Source: an uncultured Clostridium sp. (GTDB lineage Bacteria > Bacillota > Clostridia > Peptostreptococcales > Peptostreptococcaceae). Taken from it: a DNA stretch of 64,000 nucleotides. Of this stretch, positions 1 through 8,394 are shown one piece after another. How positions within the stretch are numbered: the first letter of the stretch is position 1; the number at the start of each line of letters is the position of its first letter. The translations under genes and the position numbers were made by a program. The notes beneath the pieces were generated by a model that was not told the DNA's origin, ran no database searches, and saw only the letters and a list, made by a program, of their open reading frames with translations. The stretch is taken from NCBI GenBank assembly GCA_945871955.1, contig CAMBXR010000001.1:209140-273139 (forward strand), in the 5' to 3' direction.

Positions 1-1343
1 TAAAAAGAATTCCTCCAAGTGTAAGTAGAGTTCGTCAATTATTACCTAATATGACTTATGAGCTTCCACCTACACAAGATAAAATAAACCCTTTAAAAGG
101 TTCTTCAATAAAAAGTTTTATCAATACTTTAAGAGAATTTGATGGACCAATTTTTAAAGGAATTTATACAAAATTCCTAGGCATAAGTCCTTCTGTAGCA
201 AAGGAAATTTGTTATAGATCTAATTTAAATCCAAATGACAAGGGTGAAGATAAAACTCGTGATGAGTTATCTCTTTTATACAGAGTTTTTTCTGATTTAT
301 TTACTAAAATAAAAAGCGATGAATATAATCCTTGCATAGTTATAGATGAAAGTTTAGATAAAGTTATTGATTTCAGTTGTGTCGACCTTACTTTTTTAGA
401 AGGAAATAAATTTATTAAAAATGAATCCATATCTCAAATTATTGAGGATTACTACAAAACTAAAGATTTTAAAGATAGAGTTCATCAAAGAACTTCAGAT
501 TTAAGAAAAAGTATCTCTATTAAATTAGACAGACTTTATCATAAACAAAAGAAAATTGAAAAAGAATTAAAAGATGCTGATAATGCAGATGAATTTAAAA
601 TCAAAGGTGAGTTACTTACTTCTTATATTTATATGATAGAAAAAGGTATGGAGAGTGTGGAAGTGTCTAACTTTTATGATGAGAACTATTCAAATATTGT
701 TATAGCTCTTAATAAAAACTTAACACCTTCAGAAAATGCTCAAAAATACTTTAAAAAATACAATAAATTAAAAACGGCTAAAGTAGAATTAACTTCTCAG
801 ATAGCTCTTTGTAATGAAGAAATTGAGTATTTAGAAAACATTATGTTAGGTATTGAAAACTGCGAAAATTTAGAAGAATTAGAAGATATCAAAGATGAAT
901 TAATTAGACTAGGATATGCTAAGGCTCCTTATAGATATAAAGCTAAAAAAGATATAGACCTTACTACTAAACCTAATCAATTTACATCTTCTGATGGATT
1001 TACAATTTTAGTTGGTAAAAATAATAAACAAAATGATTATTTAACTTTAAGAATAGCTGATCCAGAAGATTTATGGATGCATACAAAAAATATTCCAGGT
1101 TCTCATGTTATTATAAAGTGTGCTGGTAAAGAAGTTCCTGATAATACTTTACTAGAAGCTGCTATGCTTGCTGCTTACTTTAGTAAAGCTAAAATGTCTT
1201 CTCAAGTTCCAGTTGATTACACTATGAAAAAACATGTTAAAAAACCTAGTGGTTCAAAACCTGGTATGGTTATATACGAAACTAACAGCACTATTTATGT
1301 AACACCAAGTGAAGAATTAGTAGTTAAATTAAAAAATAATTAA
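1..1343 (+). CDS. rqcH: RqcH / fibronectin-binding-like NFACT protein, 5' end outside the window
   Basis: The frame is open from the left edge, so only the last 446 residues are present; full-length members are about 570-590 residues, so roughly 140 N-terminal residues are missing. RqcH binds obstructed 50S ribosomal subunits carrying peptidyl-tRNA and adds C-terminal alanine tails that mark the nascent chain for proteolysis. Visible are the end of the NFACT-N domain, a long charged coiled coil (roughly fragment residues 150-290) and the NFACT-R domain with the signature DLWMHTKNIPGSHVII near the C terminus. Older annotation calls this family fibronectin/fibrinogen-binding protein (FbpA). A strong terminator follows directly. 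An ATG at 51 is internal and not the start. Confidence 0.9.
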   Translation, partial: KRIPPSVSRVRQLLPNMTYELPPTQDKINPLKGSSIKSFINTLREFDGPIFKGIYTKFLGISPSVAKEICYRSNLNPNDKGEDKTRDELSLLYRVFSDLFTKIKSDEYNPCIVIDESLDKVIDFSCVDLTFLEGNKFIKNESISQIIEDYYKTKDFKDRVHQRTSDLRKSISIKLDRLYHKQKKIEKELKDADNADEFKIKGELLTSYIYMIEKGMESVEVSNFYDENYSNIVIALNKNLTPSENAQKYFKKYNKLKTAKVELTSQIALCNEEIEYLENIMLGIENCENLEELEDIKDELIRLGYAKAPYRYKAKKDIDLTTKPNQFTSSDGFTILVGKNNKQNDYLTLRIADPEDLWMHTKNIPGSHVIIKCAGKEVPDNTLLEAAMLAAYFSKAKMSSQVPVDYTMKKHVKKPSGSKPGMVIYETNSTIYVTPSEELVVKLKNN

Positions 1344-1355
1344 ATATTTTAGATT

Positions 1356-1396
1356 AAAAAGTGAAACCATTTATTAAGAAATAGTTTCACTTTTTT
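1356..1396 (+). terminator. Rho-independent terminator of rqcH
   Basis: A 12-bp stem (AAAAAGTGAAAC at 1356-1367 with its complement at 1384-1395) is followed by a T tract. Confidence 0.85.
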
Positions 1397-1432
1397 ATTT
1401 ATATTTTTATAAATGATTCTAATATAAAATAT

Positions 1433-1460
1433 TTACAATTCTACACTTTTACACTATATT
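1433..1460 (+). promoter_or_regulatory. Putative promoter of first GH25 gene
   Basis: TTACAA (1433-1438), a 16-nt spacer, then TATATT (1455-1460). The same two hexamers with the same 16-nt spacing recur upstream of the neighbouring paralogue at 3894-3921, which strengthens both predictions. Inferred by inspection; the -35 is a weak SigA match, so another sigma factor or an activator is possible. Confidence 0.5.
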
Positions 1461-1471
1461 TTAATTATAAA

Positions 1472-1556
1472 TTGGAATATTTTGTAATAACTATAGTTAT
1501 AAATATACATATTTATCAAAACATAACTAATGAGTTTTATACAAATTATATTCCAA
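1472..1556 (+). repeat. Inverted repeat in the leader of the first GH25 gene
   Basis: TTGGAATAT (1472-1480) is exactly complementary to 1548-1556, closing about 67 nt inside the predicted 5' untranslated region. It ends about 36 bases before the start codon. The paralogous gene downstream also has a leader closed by an inverted repeat, but of different sequence. Function unknown. Confidence 0.4.
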
Positions 1557-1592
1557 ATCCAATCTATATAAAATATCTAAAAGGGGGAATTT

Positions 1593-3812
1593 ATGAAAAA
1601 AATAGCACAATCTCTTATTTCTTCATTAATCTGTTCTGTTATTTTATTTCAAAATTTAGTAATTATTGGTCATGCAGAAGAAACCAATATTTTAGAAAAT
1701 AATTCTGAAGTTGAAACAAAATTAACAACTACTGATGATGAAGTAAATCCACGTACAATTTCAAAATTTAATATGGGGAATAAAAATTCTAATTATTCAA
1801 CTTCTCAATTGCCAAAAATCACAAAAAACTCTCTTACTAATTCTAAAACATTAACTAACTCATCTGCCATAGGTTCTGGTGTAGTTAGTAATACAAATGA
1901 TTTAAATGTAAGAAGTGGACCAAGCACATCTTATGAAATAATTGGTACTTTAAAGTTAGGAGATTACGTTGAAATATTAGAAAAAAATAAAACTTGGTAT
2001 AAAATTTCATTTAATAATCAATACGGATATATACACTGCAAATATGTGACTTTAGACATAATAGAAAAAGGATTAGATGTAAGTAAATGGAATGATCCTA
2101 TTGATTGGTCAAAAGTTAAATCAGAAGGATTTGATTATGTTATAATACGTTGTGGTTCATCATATAATCCATCAACAAAGAAATATGATAGCCCAACAGA
2201 AGATCCTATGTTTAAAAAACATATAGAAGGCGCTTCAAATGCAGGTCTTAAAGTAGGCGTATATTGGTTTAGTTATGCAGCTAGTGTTGCCGAAGCTGAA
2301 AAAGAAGCTCAAAAATGTTTAGAAATAGTATCACCTTATAAAGATAAAATCTCCTATCCTATATTTTTTGACTTCGAATATCATAGTAAAGAAATAGCCC
2401 TTTCTAAGAAAGGTGTTGTAGTTACAAAACCTCTTGTATCTAATATGGCTGATGCTTTTTTAAATAAAGTTGAAGCAAGTGGATATATATCTGGAATATA
2501 TACTAATCTAGATTTTGGGGATAAGTATTTTTCAGAAGATATTCTCTACAATAATAATCTATGGATTGCACAATATTCTTCAAAATGTACATATCCAAGA
2601 CCTTATAATATGTGGCAATTCACAGATAGCGGTAAAATTAGCGATATATCTCAAAGTTTTGATATGAACTATACATGTTTAAAATTAACTACTCCAGATA
2701 TTACTGAAATCCCTGAGTCAAATAAACCCATAAATATATCTCAAGCAACGGTAGATAATATTAGTTCACAAAAATATACAGGTAAAGAAATTAAACCAGA
2801 TGTTAAAGTATCTTATAATGGAGAAGCTCTAACTTTAGGAAAAGATTATACTATAGAGTACTCAGGTGATATAGTAAATATGGGTAGCGCAACTGTAACA
2901 ATAACTGGTATAAATAATTATACAGGTACTAAGACAATAAATTTTGATATTATACCTAACCAAATTACAAATCTAACATCATCAAACAAAACATATAGTT
3001 CTATATGCTTATCTTGGAATAAAATGGATAATGTTGATGGATATAAAATTTATAAGTATAATGCAAGTTCAAAATCTTATAAGTATTTAACCACTATAAA
3101 TAATAATGATACTACCACTTATACAGATAAAACTTTACTTCCTTCATCAAAGTATAGCTATAAAATAAGAGCATATAAAGTAGTTAATTCAAAAACTTAT
3201 AATGGAGTTTATTCAAATATTATAAACGTGACAACTAGTCCCTATTATGCACCTAAGATTATGGGATTAAAATTAAAAATAAGAAATACAAACTCATTAA
3301 CAATTTCATGGAAAAAAGCTAATGATATCACAGGATATAGAATTTATAGATATGATGTAAAAAGTAAATCATATAAGCTAATAAAGAATATATCCAATAA
3401 TTCTACTATCTCTTATACAGACTCTAAATTAGAATCAGCTACTAATTATATATATAAAATTAAATCATATAAAGTAATAAATGGTAAAAATTATTATAGT
3501 GATTATTCTTCTTCTCTTAAGTCTACTACAAAACCATTAACTCCAAGTATAAAATTAAATACACCTTCATCTAGAAGCATAAATTTAACTTGGTCTAATA
3601 TAAGTTCAAGAACTACAGGATATAAAATTTATATGTCTACTTCAAAAAATGGAACTTATTCTTGTATAGGTTCAACAAAAAATAGAACTTTTACTAAAAC
3701 AAAACTAACTAAAAATAAAATCTATTACTTTAAAGTTAGAGCTTATAGAACTGTTGACGGTTCAAATATATATAGTTCCTATAGCGATGTGAAAAGTATT
3801 AAATGTAAATAA
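1593..3812 (+). CDS. Secreted GH25 lysozyme with SH3 and fibronectin type III domains
   Basis: Predicted extracellular N-acetylmuramidase that cleaves peptidoglycan. The 739-residue protein has a signal peptide (1-28, ending near GHAEE), a low-complexity linker, a bacterial SH3 domain (about 95-154, LNVRSGPSTSYE), a GH25 catalytic domain (about 158-350) with LDVSKWN and the acidic DFEY active-site strand, an Ig-like segment (about 385-455), and three fibronectin type III repeats to the C terminus, each with the YKIY / YKIRAYK pattern. Start ATG has AAGGGGG upstream. The next gene is a paralogue with the same architecture, indicating tandem duplication. Likely roles are cell-wall remodelling or cell separation; which one is not visible. 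Confidence 0.9.
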   Translation: MKKIAQSLISSLICSVILFQNLVIIGHAEETNILENNSEVETKLTTTDDEVNPRTISKFNMGNKNSNYSTSQLPKITKNSLTNSKTLTNSSAIGSGVVSNTNDLNVRSGPSTSYEIIGTLKLGDYVEILEKNKTWYKISFNNQYGYIHCKYVTLDIIEKGLDVSKWNDPIDWSKVKSEGFDYVIIRCGSSYNPSTKKYDSPTEDPMFKKHIEGASNAGLKVGVYWFSYAASVAEAEKEAQKCLEIVSPYKDKISYPIFFDFEYHSKEIALSKKGVVVTKPLVSNMADAFLNKVEASGYISGIYTNLDFGDKYFSEDILYNNNLWIAQYSSKCTYPRPYNMWQFTDSGKISDISQSFDMNYTCLKLTTPDITEIPESNKPINISQATVDNISSQKYTGKEIKPDVKVSYNGEALTLGKDYTIEYSGDIVNMGSATVTITGINNYTGTKTINFDIIPNQITNLTSSNKTYSSICLSWNKMDNVDGYKIYKYNASSKSYKYLTTINNNDTTTYTDKTLLPSSKYSYKIRAYKVVNSKTYNGVYSNIINVTTSPYYAPKIMGLKLKIRNTNSLTISWKKANDITGYRIYRYDVKSKSYKLIKNISNNSTISYTDSKLESATNYIYKIKSYKVINGKNYYSDYSSSLKSTTKPLTPSIKLNTPSSRSINLTWSNISSRTTGYKIYMSTSKNGTYSCIGSTKNRTFTKTKLTKNKIYYFKVRAYRTVDGSNIYSSYSDVKSIKCK

Positions 3813-3818
3813 TCTTTT

Positions 3819-3872
3819 AGAGATATAAGAAGTTTGGATAGATATAGACTTCTTATATCTCTATTTTTATTT
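3819..3872 (+). terminator. Rho-independent terminator of first GH25 gene
   Basis: A perfect 15-bp stem (AGAGATATAAGAAGT at 3819-3833, complement at 3848-3862) followed by a T-rich run. Confidence 0.85.
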
Positions 3873-3893
3873 TATTATTTCCTCCCTTAATAT

Positions 3894-3921
3894 TTACAAT
3901 TTTGTAACTTTATTATATATT
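3894..3921 (+). promoter_or_regulatory. Putative promoter of second GH25 gene
   Basis: TTACAA (3894-3899), 16-nt spacer, TATATT (3916-3921), identical in hexamers and spacing to the promoter proposed at 1433-1460. It implies a leader of about 210 nt before the start at 4142. The rest of this 329-bp gap holds the preceding terminator and the inverted repeat described separately. Confidence 0.5.
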
Positions 3922-4006
3922 TTATATATAGGTTTAATTTATCTATCTTTTTACAATTAGCTATTATTATTTACAAAATAAGCTAAAAATCTAAATATGT
4001 TTTTGG

Positions 4007-4117
4007 GTTCTGTTAATTAGATATGATTATAGTTGTTCTCGAATTAATGTGTTTTGTGGTGAAACTATTGTAAACCCTATTGGGATTGAGATTCAAATAT
4101 AAATAAGTTAACAGAAC
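4007..4117 (+). repeat. Inverted repeat enclosing about 91 nt in the GH25 leader; candidate structured RNA
   Basis: GTTCTGTTAA (4007-4016) is perfectly complementary to 4108-4117 and ends about 24 nt before the start codon region. The enclosed sequence contains a small CCCTATTGGG hairpin. The layout looks like the closing helix of an aptamer or regulatory leader. I do not recognise a known riboswitch consensus (not c-di-GMP-I/II, c-di-AMP, purine or T-box). Confidence 0.35.
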
Positions 4118-4141
4118 GATATTTTTAATAGGGGGAACTTT

Positions 4142-6316
4142 ATGAAGAAGATAACACAATCTTTTCTTGCTGTATCGCTTTCTGCTACTATAATTTCTCA
4201 AAATATGGCAATTATAAGTTATGCGCAAGAATCTAATTCAAGTGAAGTAACTAAAAACACTTATATTAATAGTACTTCTTTAGATAAGAAAAATTCTAAT
4301 GTGCAACCTGATCCTAAAGCTACTTTCCATCGTAGCATGGGAGAAAGCTCTTCTGTATACTCACTTACTAATGAATTACCAAATATAAAAACCAAAACTT
4401 TAACTAATGCTAATTCTATTGGATTAGGAACAGTTACTGCAAACAGTCTTAATGTAAGAACTGGACCATCAACTTCTTATAATACTTTAGGAACATTAAG
4501 TAATAATACAAAAGTAGACATATTAGGTAGAGAAAATAACTGGTATAAAATATCAGCTAATAATTTAACTGGATATGTGTCAGCCTCTTATATTACTTTA
4601 AGTCCTTTAGAAAAGGGAATTGATGTAAGCAAATGGAACGGTACAATTGATTGGGATAAGGTAAAAGCTGACGGTATTGATTATGTAATAATTAGAGCTG
4701 GCTTTGGAACAAATACAATAGATCCAATGTTCAAATCTTATATAGAAGGTGCTAGTAATGCAGGTTTAAAAATTGGTATTTACTGGTTTAGCTATGCAAC
4801 ATCTGTAGAAAAAGCTAAAGCAGAGGCTGAAAAATGTTTAAATACTATAGCCCCTTATAAGGATAAAATATCTTATCCTGTTTTTTATGACTTTGAATAT
4901 GCTAGTGTAGATTACGCTAATAAAAATGGTGTTACTATAACTAAAGATTTATCATCAAATATGGCAGAAGCTTTTTTAAGTGCCATAAGAAATGCTGGAT
5001 ATATAAATGGTATATATACAAATAAAGATTTTGGTGACAAATATTTCTATGAAGATATGTTATATGCTAACAATTTATGGATTGCACAATACTCATCTAA
5101 ATGTACATATTCAAGACCTTATATGATGTGGCAATACACAGATAAAGGTACTATAAATGGTATAGGTACATCATCAAATCCTGCATACTTTGATATGAAC
5201 TATACTTATTTAAAACCAACTAATAATAGTATTGCTGAAAGTAAAATCGACTTATCATCAGCATCAATAAGTGATATAAGCTCACAAACATATACAGGAA
5301 ATGCTATAGAACCAAGTGTAACTATTACATTAAATGATAATGCTTTAAAATTAAATGAAGATTATACTGTTACTTATGCTAATAATACATCTGTTGGTAC
5401 TGCTCAAATAACAATAGAAGGAATAGGTAATTATACAGGCACAAAGACTACAACTTTTAAAATTAATCCAAAAACTATATCAAATGTTTCATTAGTTAGT
5501 AAGACTACTAACTCAATTACTTTCTCATGGGATAAACACGATGATATAACTGGATATGAAATTTATAAATACAATGAAAGTTCTAAGTCTTATAAATTAT
5601 TAAAAACTATAGGCAATAATTCTACAACTACTTATACAGATAGTAATTTAGATTCTGCATCTGTTTTTAATTATAAAGTTAGAGCATATAAGACTGTCAA
5701 CGGAGATAATTATTATGGTGAATATTCCAATATATTTACTGAAAGTACTAAAGTAAATAAAGTTACTAATCTTAAGTTAGATGTTAGAAATGCTACTTCA
5801 TTAACCATATCATGGGATAAAGTAGACAAAGCTGACGGCTATAGAATTTATAGATTAGATACAAATACAGATACTTATAAAGTAGTAGATACTGTTTATG
5901 GTAATTCTACAACTTCTTATACTCATACTGATAGAGTGTCAGCAACAAACTATTATTATAAAGTTAAAGCTTTTAAAGATTTAAATGGTAAGAATCGTTA
6001 TAGCGACTACTCTTCAACTTTAAAAGTAACAACTAGACCTCTACAACCAAGTGTTACATTAAGTTCTACTACATCAAAGAGTATAAAAGTAAGTTGGACA
6101 AAAATAAGTAAAAGAACTACAGGGTACGATATTTATATGTCTACTTCTAAAGATGGAAGTTATAGTAAAATTGGTACAACATCAAGTACAAGTCTAACAA
6201 AAGATAAATTAACAACAGGTAAAACTTATTACTTTAAGGTTAGGGCTTATAGAACTGTTGATAATGAAAAAATATACAGTTTATATAGCCAAATAAAAAG
6301 TATTAAATGTAAATAG
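4142..6316 (+). CDS. Secreted GH25 lysozyme with SH3 and fibronectin type III domains (paralogue)
   Basis: Predicted secreted peptidoglycan muramidase, 724 residues, colinear with the preceding gene: signal peptide (1-28), SH3 domain (about 95-153, LNVRTGPSTSYN), GH25 domain (about 159-350) with IDVSKWNGTIDW and YDFEY, Ig-like segment (YTGNAIEPSVTITLND, about 385-450), and three fibronectin type III repeats ending in IKSIKCK as in the paralogue. The start is an ATG behind AGGGGG. The two copies differ most in the linker after the signal peptide, so the duplication is not recent. It has its own promoter and terminator, so the pair need not be co-expressed. Confidence 0.9.
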   Translation: MKKITQSFLAVSLSATIISQNMAIISYAQESNSSEVTKNTYINSTSLDKKNSNVQPDPKATFHRSMGESSSVYSLTNELPNIKTKTLTNANSIGLGTVTANSLNVRTGPSTSYNTLGTLSNNTKVDILGRENNWYKISANNLTGYVSASYITLSPLEKGIDVSKWNGTIDWDKVKADGIDYVIIRAGFGTNTIDPMFKSYIEGASNAGLKIGIYWFSYATSVEKAKAEAEKCLNTIAPYKDKISYPVFYDFEYASVDYANKNGVTITKDLSSNMAEAFLSAIRNAGYINGIYTNKDFGDKYFYEDMLYANNLWIAQYSSKCTYSRPYMMWQYTDKGTINGIGTSSNPAYFDMNYTYLKPTNNSIAESKIDLSSASISDISSQTYTGNAIEPSVTITLNDNALKLNEDYTVTYANNTSVGTAQITIEGIGNYTGTKTTTFKINPKTISNVSLVSKTTNSITFSWDKHDDITGYEIYKYNESSKSYKLLKTIGNNSTTTYTDSNLDSASVFNYKVRAYKTVNGDNYYGEYSNIFTESTKVNKVTNLKLDVRNATSLTISWDKVDKADGYRIYRLDTNTDTYKVVDTVYGNSTTSYTHTDRVSATNYYYKVKAFKDLNGKNRYSDYSSTLKVTTRPLQPSVTLSSTTSKSIKVSWTKISKRTTGYDIYMSTSKDGSYSKIGTTSSTSLTKDKLTTGKTYYFKVRAYRTVDNEKIYSLYSQIKSIKCK

Positions 6317-6324
6317 ATAGATAG

Positions 6325-6356
6325 TAAAAAGGGCCTCATTTTTAGGCCCTTTTTTG
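6325..6356. terminator. Bidirectional terminator between convergent genes
   Basis: Stem AAAAAGGGCCT (6326-6336 region) with its complement near 6344-6354, flanked by A and T tracts on both sides. It serves the GH25 gene on plus and the OLD-family gene on minus. Confidence 0.85.
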
Positions 6357-6357
6357 T

Positions 6358-8283
6358 TTATAATATGTCCATACACATAAATAGTTTTTTAAAATTATTT
6401 ACAGTCCCATCACTTAGATGTATAGATTTACTTTTTACCTTATCATAAAATTCTTTTGCTGCCATAGTTTTATTATCTAAATAACTTATACTAAACTTTG
6501 ATTTGTCTTCATCGCTAATAAGTGTTTCAACAAACTCAGCATTTTTATAAATTTCCTTATCTTTATTATCATATGTTTCCTTACAATTCACAAAAAATAT
6601 ATCTTCATTTATTTTTAAATTCAAATTATCAATAAGTTTTTCACATTCTACAAACCCTGCTTTATCATAATCTAGTATTACCTTAAAATCACATCCCCAT
6701 CCTATTAAGACTGATACTATTACATTTACATTTCCTGCCCCCACAGCAGGAATAATATATGGCATATTCTCTTCTGGCACATCTAAATAGTATAACATTG
6801 CTGTATAGTACATATAATCTGTTATTCCCTCAGTTACAATATTTAACTTTTCCCCTTGTGGTCCAATATTAAACCTTAAATCTGCTCCAATAGCTTGCAC
6901 CAACGGACTTAAAGTTTCTCTTTTTGATATGCTATTTAATTTATTATCGTAGGCTGTATTATAAATGTTCGTATGGCCATTTTTATCCTTTTCTATGGCC
7001 CTAATATTTATAATATTGTTAGAATCAATCATATAAGGTGAGTGTGTGGAATAAACTACTTGATTGTCATTTTTACATAAATCATAAAATAGTCTAAGTA
7101 ACTCTCTTTGAGCATTAACATGAAGATATACACCTGGTTCATCTAGTAAAAAAACAACATTAGTCCCCTTAATATCATTAGCTAAAATATCTATAAATAA
7201 ATTCAAATACCATCTAAGTCCATTACTTCTTTCACTTATATTAGTTGTGTTATCATTTGTCTTAACCAGGATTTTAAGTAAATCTTTTTTAAAATTAACT
7301 TTAATTTGCACATTTTCTTCGCTATAAAACTCATTAAATTTTTTTTGAATATTATACTTTACTTTTTCTTTTATTTTATTTCTACATAGCTCCAACTGAT
7401 TTTCATCATCATTTTCCATAGCTAATAAAAACTCCTGACTGCTCACTTCACTAGCCAATATAAATTTATATAAACTCCCTTTTCTATCCTTTATTTGCTT
7501 TTTAACTTCTTCTAATTGATATTCATTTTGTAATTCTTCTTCATTTTTTCTGTAATAAAATCTAGGCAATAAAGAATATTTTTTTCTTAGTTTACTTTTA
7601 ATTATTTCTAAGTGTCTAATTAAAGTATATCTCTTTTCATCATATATTAAATTTTCACAAACTTCTTCATAATGCTCCTCTTTATCGAAATTATCATCTT
7701 CGCTCACACAAATATAATCATCTCCATATGAATTTAATATATATAATAGTTTATTCAAAATTTTCTTGTACTTTATCCATATAGTGTTATTAATATTTTC
7801 CATAGAGTTAATATATCCAACTAACTGTTCAAAAAATCCACTATCCATGCTATCATAATAATTTTCCTGTAAATATAAAAATAATTCATTTTTTAAATAA
7901 TTAATAGATTTAACTAATTCCATATCCTCATTAAATAACCTGGAAAATCCACCTTTAAATTCTATTTCTTTATTTTGTGAAAAATAAAAATATGTGTAGT
8001 CATCTTCAATATTTTTATAATCTTTTAATAAATCACTTTCTTTTTTTGTAAATTTTAACTCAACTACTAAAGAAACCTCTTTCTCTGATGCACCATTACT
8101 AAATTTATAGAATTCATCTAATATATAATGGCTAAATGAGATTCCACCAAGAATCTCAAGTACGTTACTTTTGCCACTATCATTTTTTCCTATTAATGCA
8201 GTAACATCATCTTCCAATAATAAAGTGTTTTTCACAGTTTCAATTGACTTATAATTATTTATTACTACACTTGATACCCTCAT
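6358..8283 (-). CDS. OLD-family ATP-dependent nuclease (ABC-type ATPase plus TOPRIM)
   Basis: 641 residues. N-terminal AAA/ABC-type ATPase with Walker A GKNDSGKS (32-39), Walker B FLLDEPGVYLH (D about 381) and H-loop STHSP (about 413); the middle (about 100-330) is a charged helical insertion. The C terminus is a TOPRIM-like domain with VTEGITD (E about 485) and LDYDKAG (acidic pair about 538-540), the OLD-family metal-binding pattern. Family members are ATP-stimulated nucleases linked to phage interference (P2 Old) and, as GajA, to the Gabija system. No UvrD-type helicase (GajB) or other defence gene lies next to it, so it looks like a stand-alone (class 1-like) OLD protein. The ribosome site is weak (GGGGCG). 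Confidence 0.8.
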   Translation of the reverse strand: MRVSSVVINNYKSIETVKNTLLLEDDVTALIGKNDSGKSNVLEILGGISFSHYILDEFYKFSNGASEKEVSLVVELKFTKKESDLLKDYKNIEDDYTYFYFSQNKEIEFKGGFSRLFNEDMELVKSINYLKNELFLYLQENYYDSMDSGFFEQLVGYINSMENINNTIWIKYKKILNKLLYILNSYGDDYICVSEDDNFDKEEHYEEVCENLIYDEKRYTLIRHLEIIKSKLRKKYSLLPRFYYRKNEEELQNEYQLEEVKKQIKDRKGSLYKFILASEVSSQEFLLAMENDDENQLELCRNKIKEKVKYNIQKKFNEFYSEENVQIKVNFKKDLLKILVKTNDNTTNISERSNGLRWYLNLFIDILANDIKGTNVVFLLDEPGVYLHVNAQRELLRLFYDLCKNDNQVVYSTHSPYMIDSNNIINIRAIEKDKNGHTNIYNTAYDNKLNSISKRETLSPLVQAIGADLRFNIGPQGEKLNIVTEGITDYMYYTAMLYYLDVPEENMPYIIPAVGAGNVNVIVSVLIGWGCDFKVILDYDKAGFVECEKLIDNLNLKINEDIFFVNCKETYDNKDKEIYKNAEFVETLISDEDKSKFSISYLDNKTMAAKEFYDKVKSKSIHLSDGTVNNFKKLFMCMDIL

Positions 8284-8332
8284 TCAATTCACGCCCCAAT
8301 TTAATCTTCTATAAATTATATTAATATAATTA

Positions 8333-8373
8333 TAAAAAAAATCACAAATTATATCATTATTATAATTTGTGAT
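8333..8373 (-). terminator. Terminator of uraA
   Basis: A 13-bp stem (ATCACAAATTATA at 8341-8353, complement 8361-8373) followed on minus by seven T. Confidence 0.85.
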
Positions 8374-8394
8374 TTATATTTAAATTAAATTATT

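Noticed and set aside
1472..1702. A 76-codon plus-strand open frame overlapping the first GH25 start
   Set aside because: It overlaps the signal peptide of the lysozyme in another frame and has no ribosome site; the stretch is leader sequence.
4007..4117. Considered a c-di-GMP, c-di-AMP, purine or T-box riboswitch
   Set aside because: None of the conserved cores of these classes is present.
4013..4228. A 71-codon minus-strand open frame in the GH25 leader
   Set aside because: It overlaps a strong coding start on the other strand and has low-complexity content.
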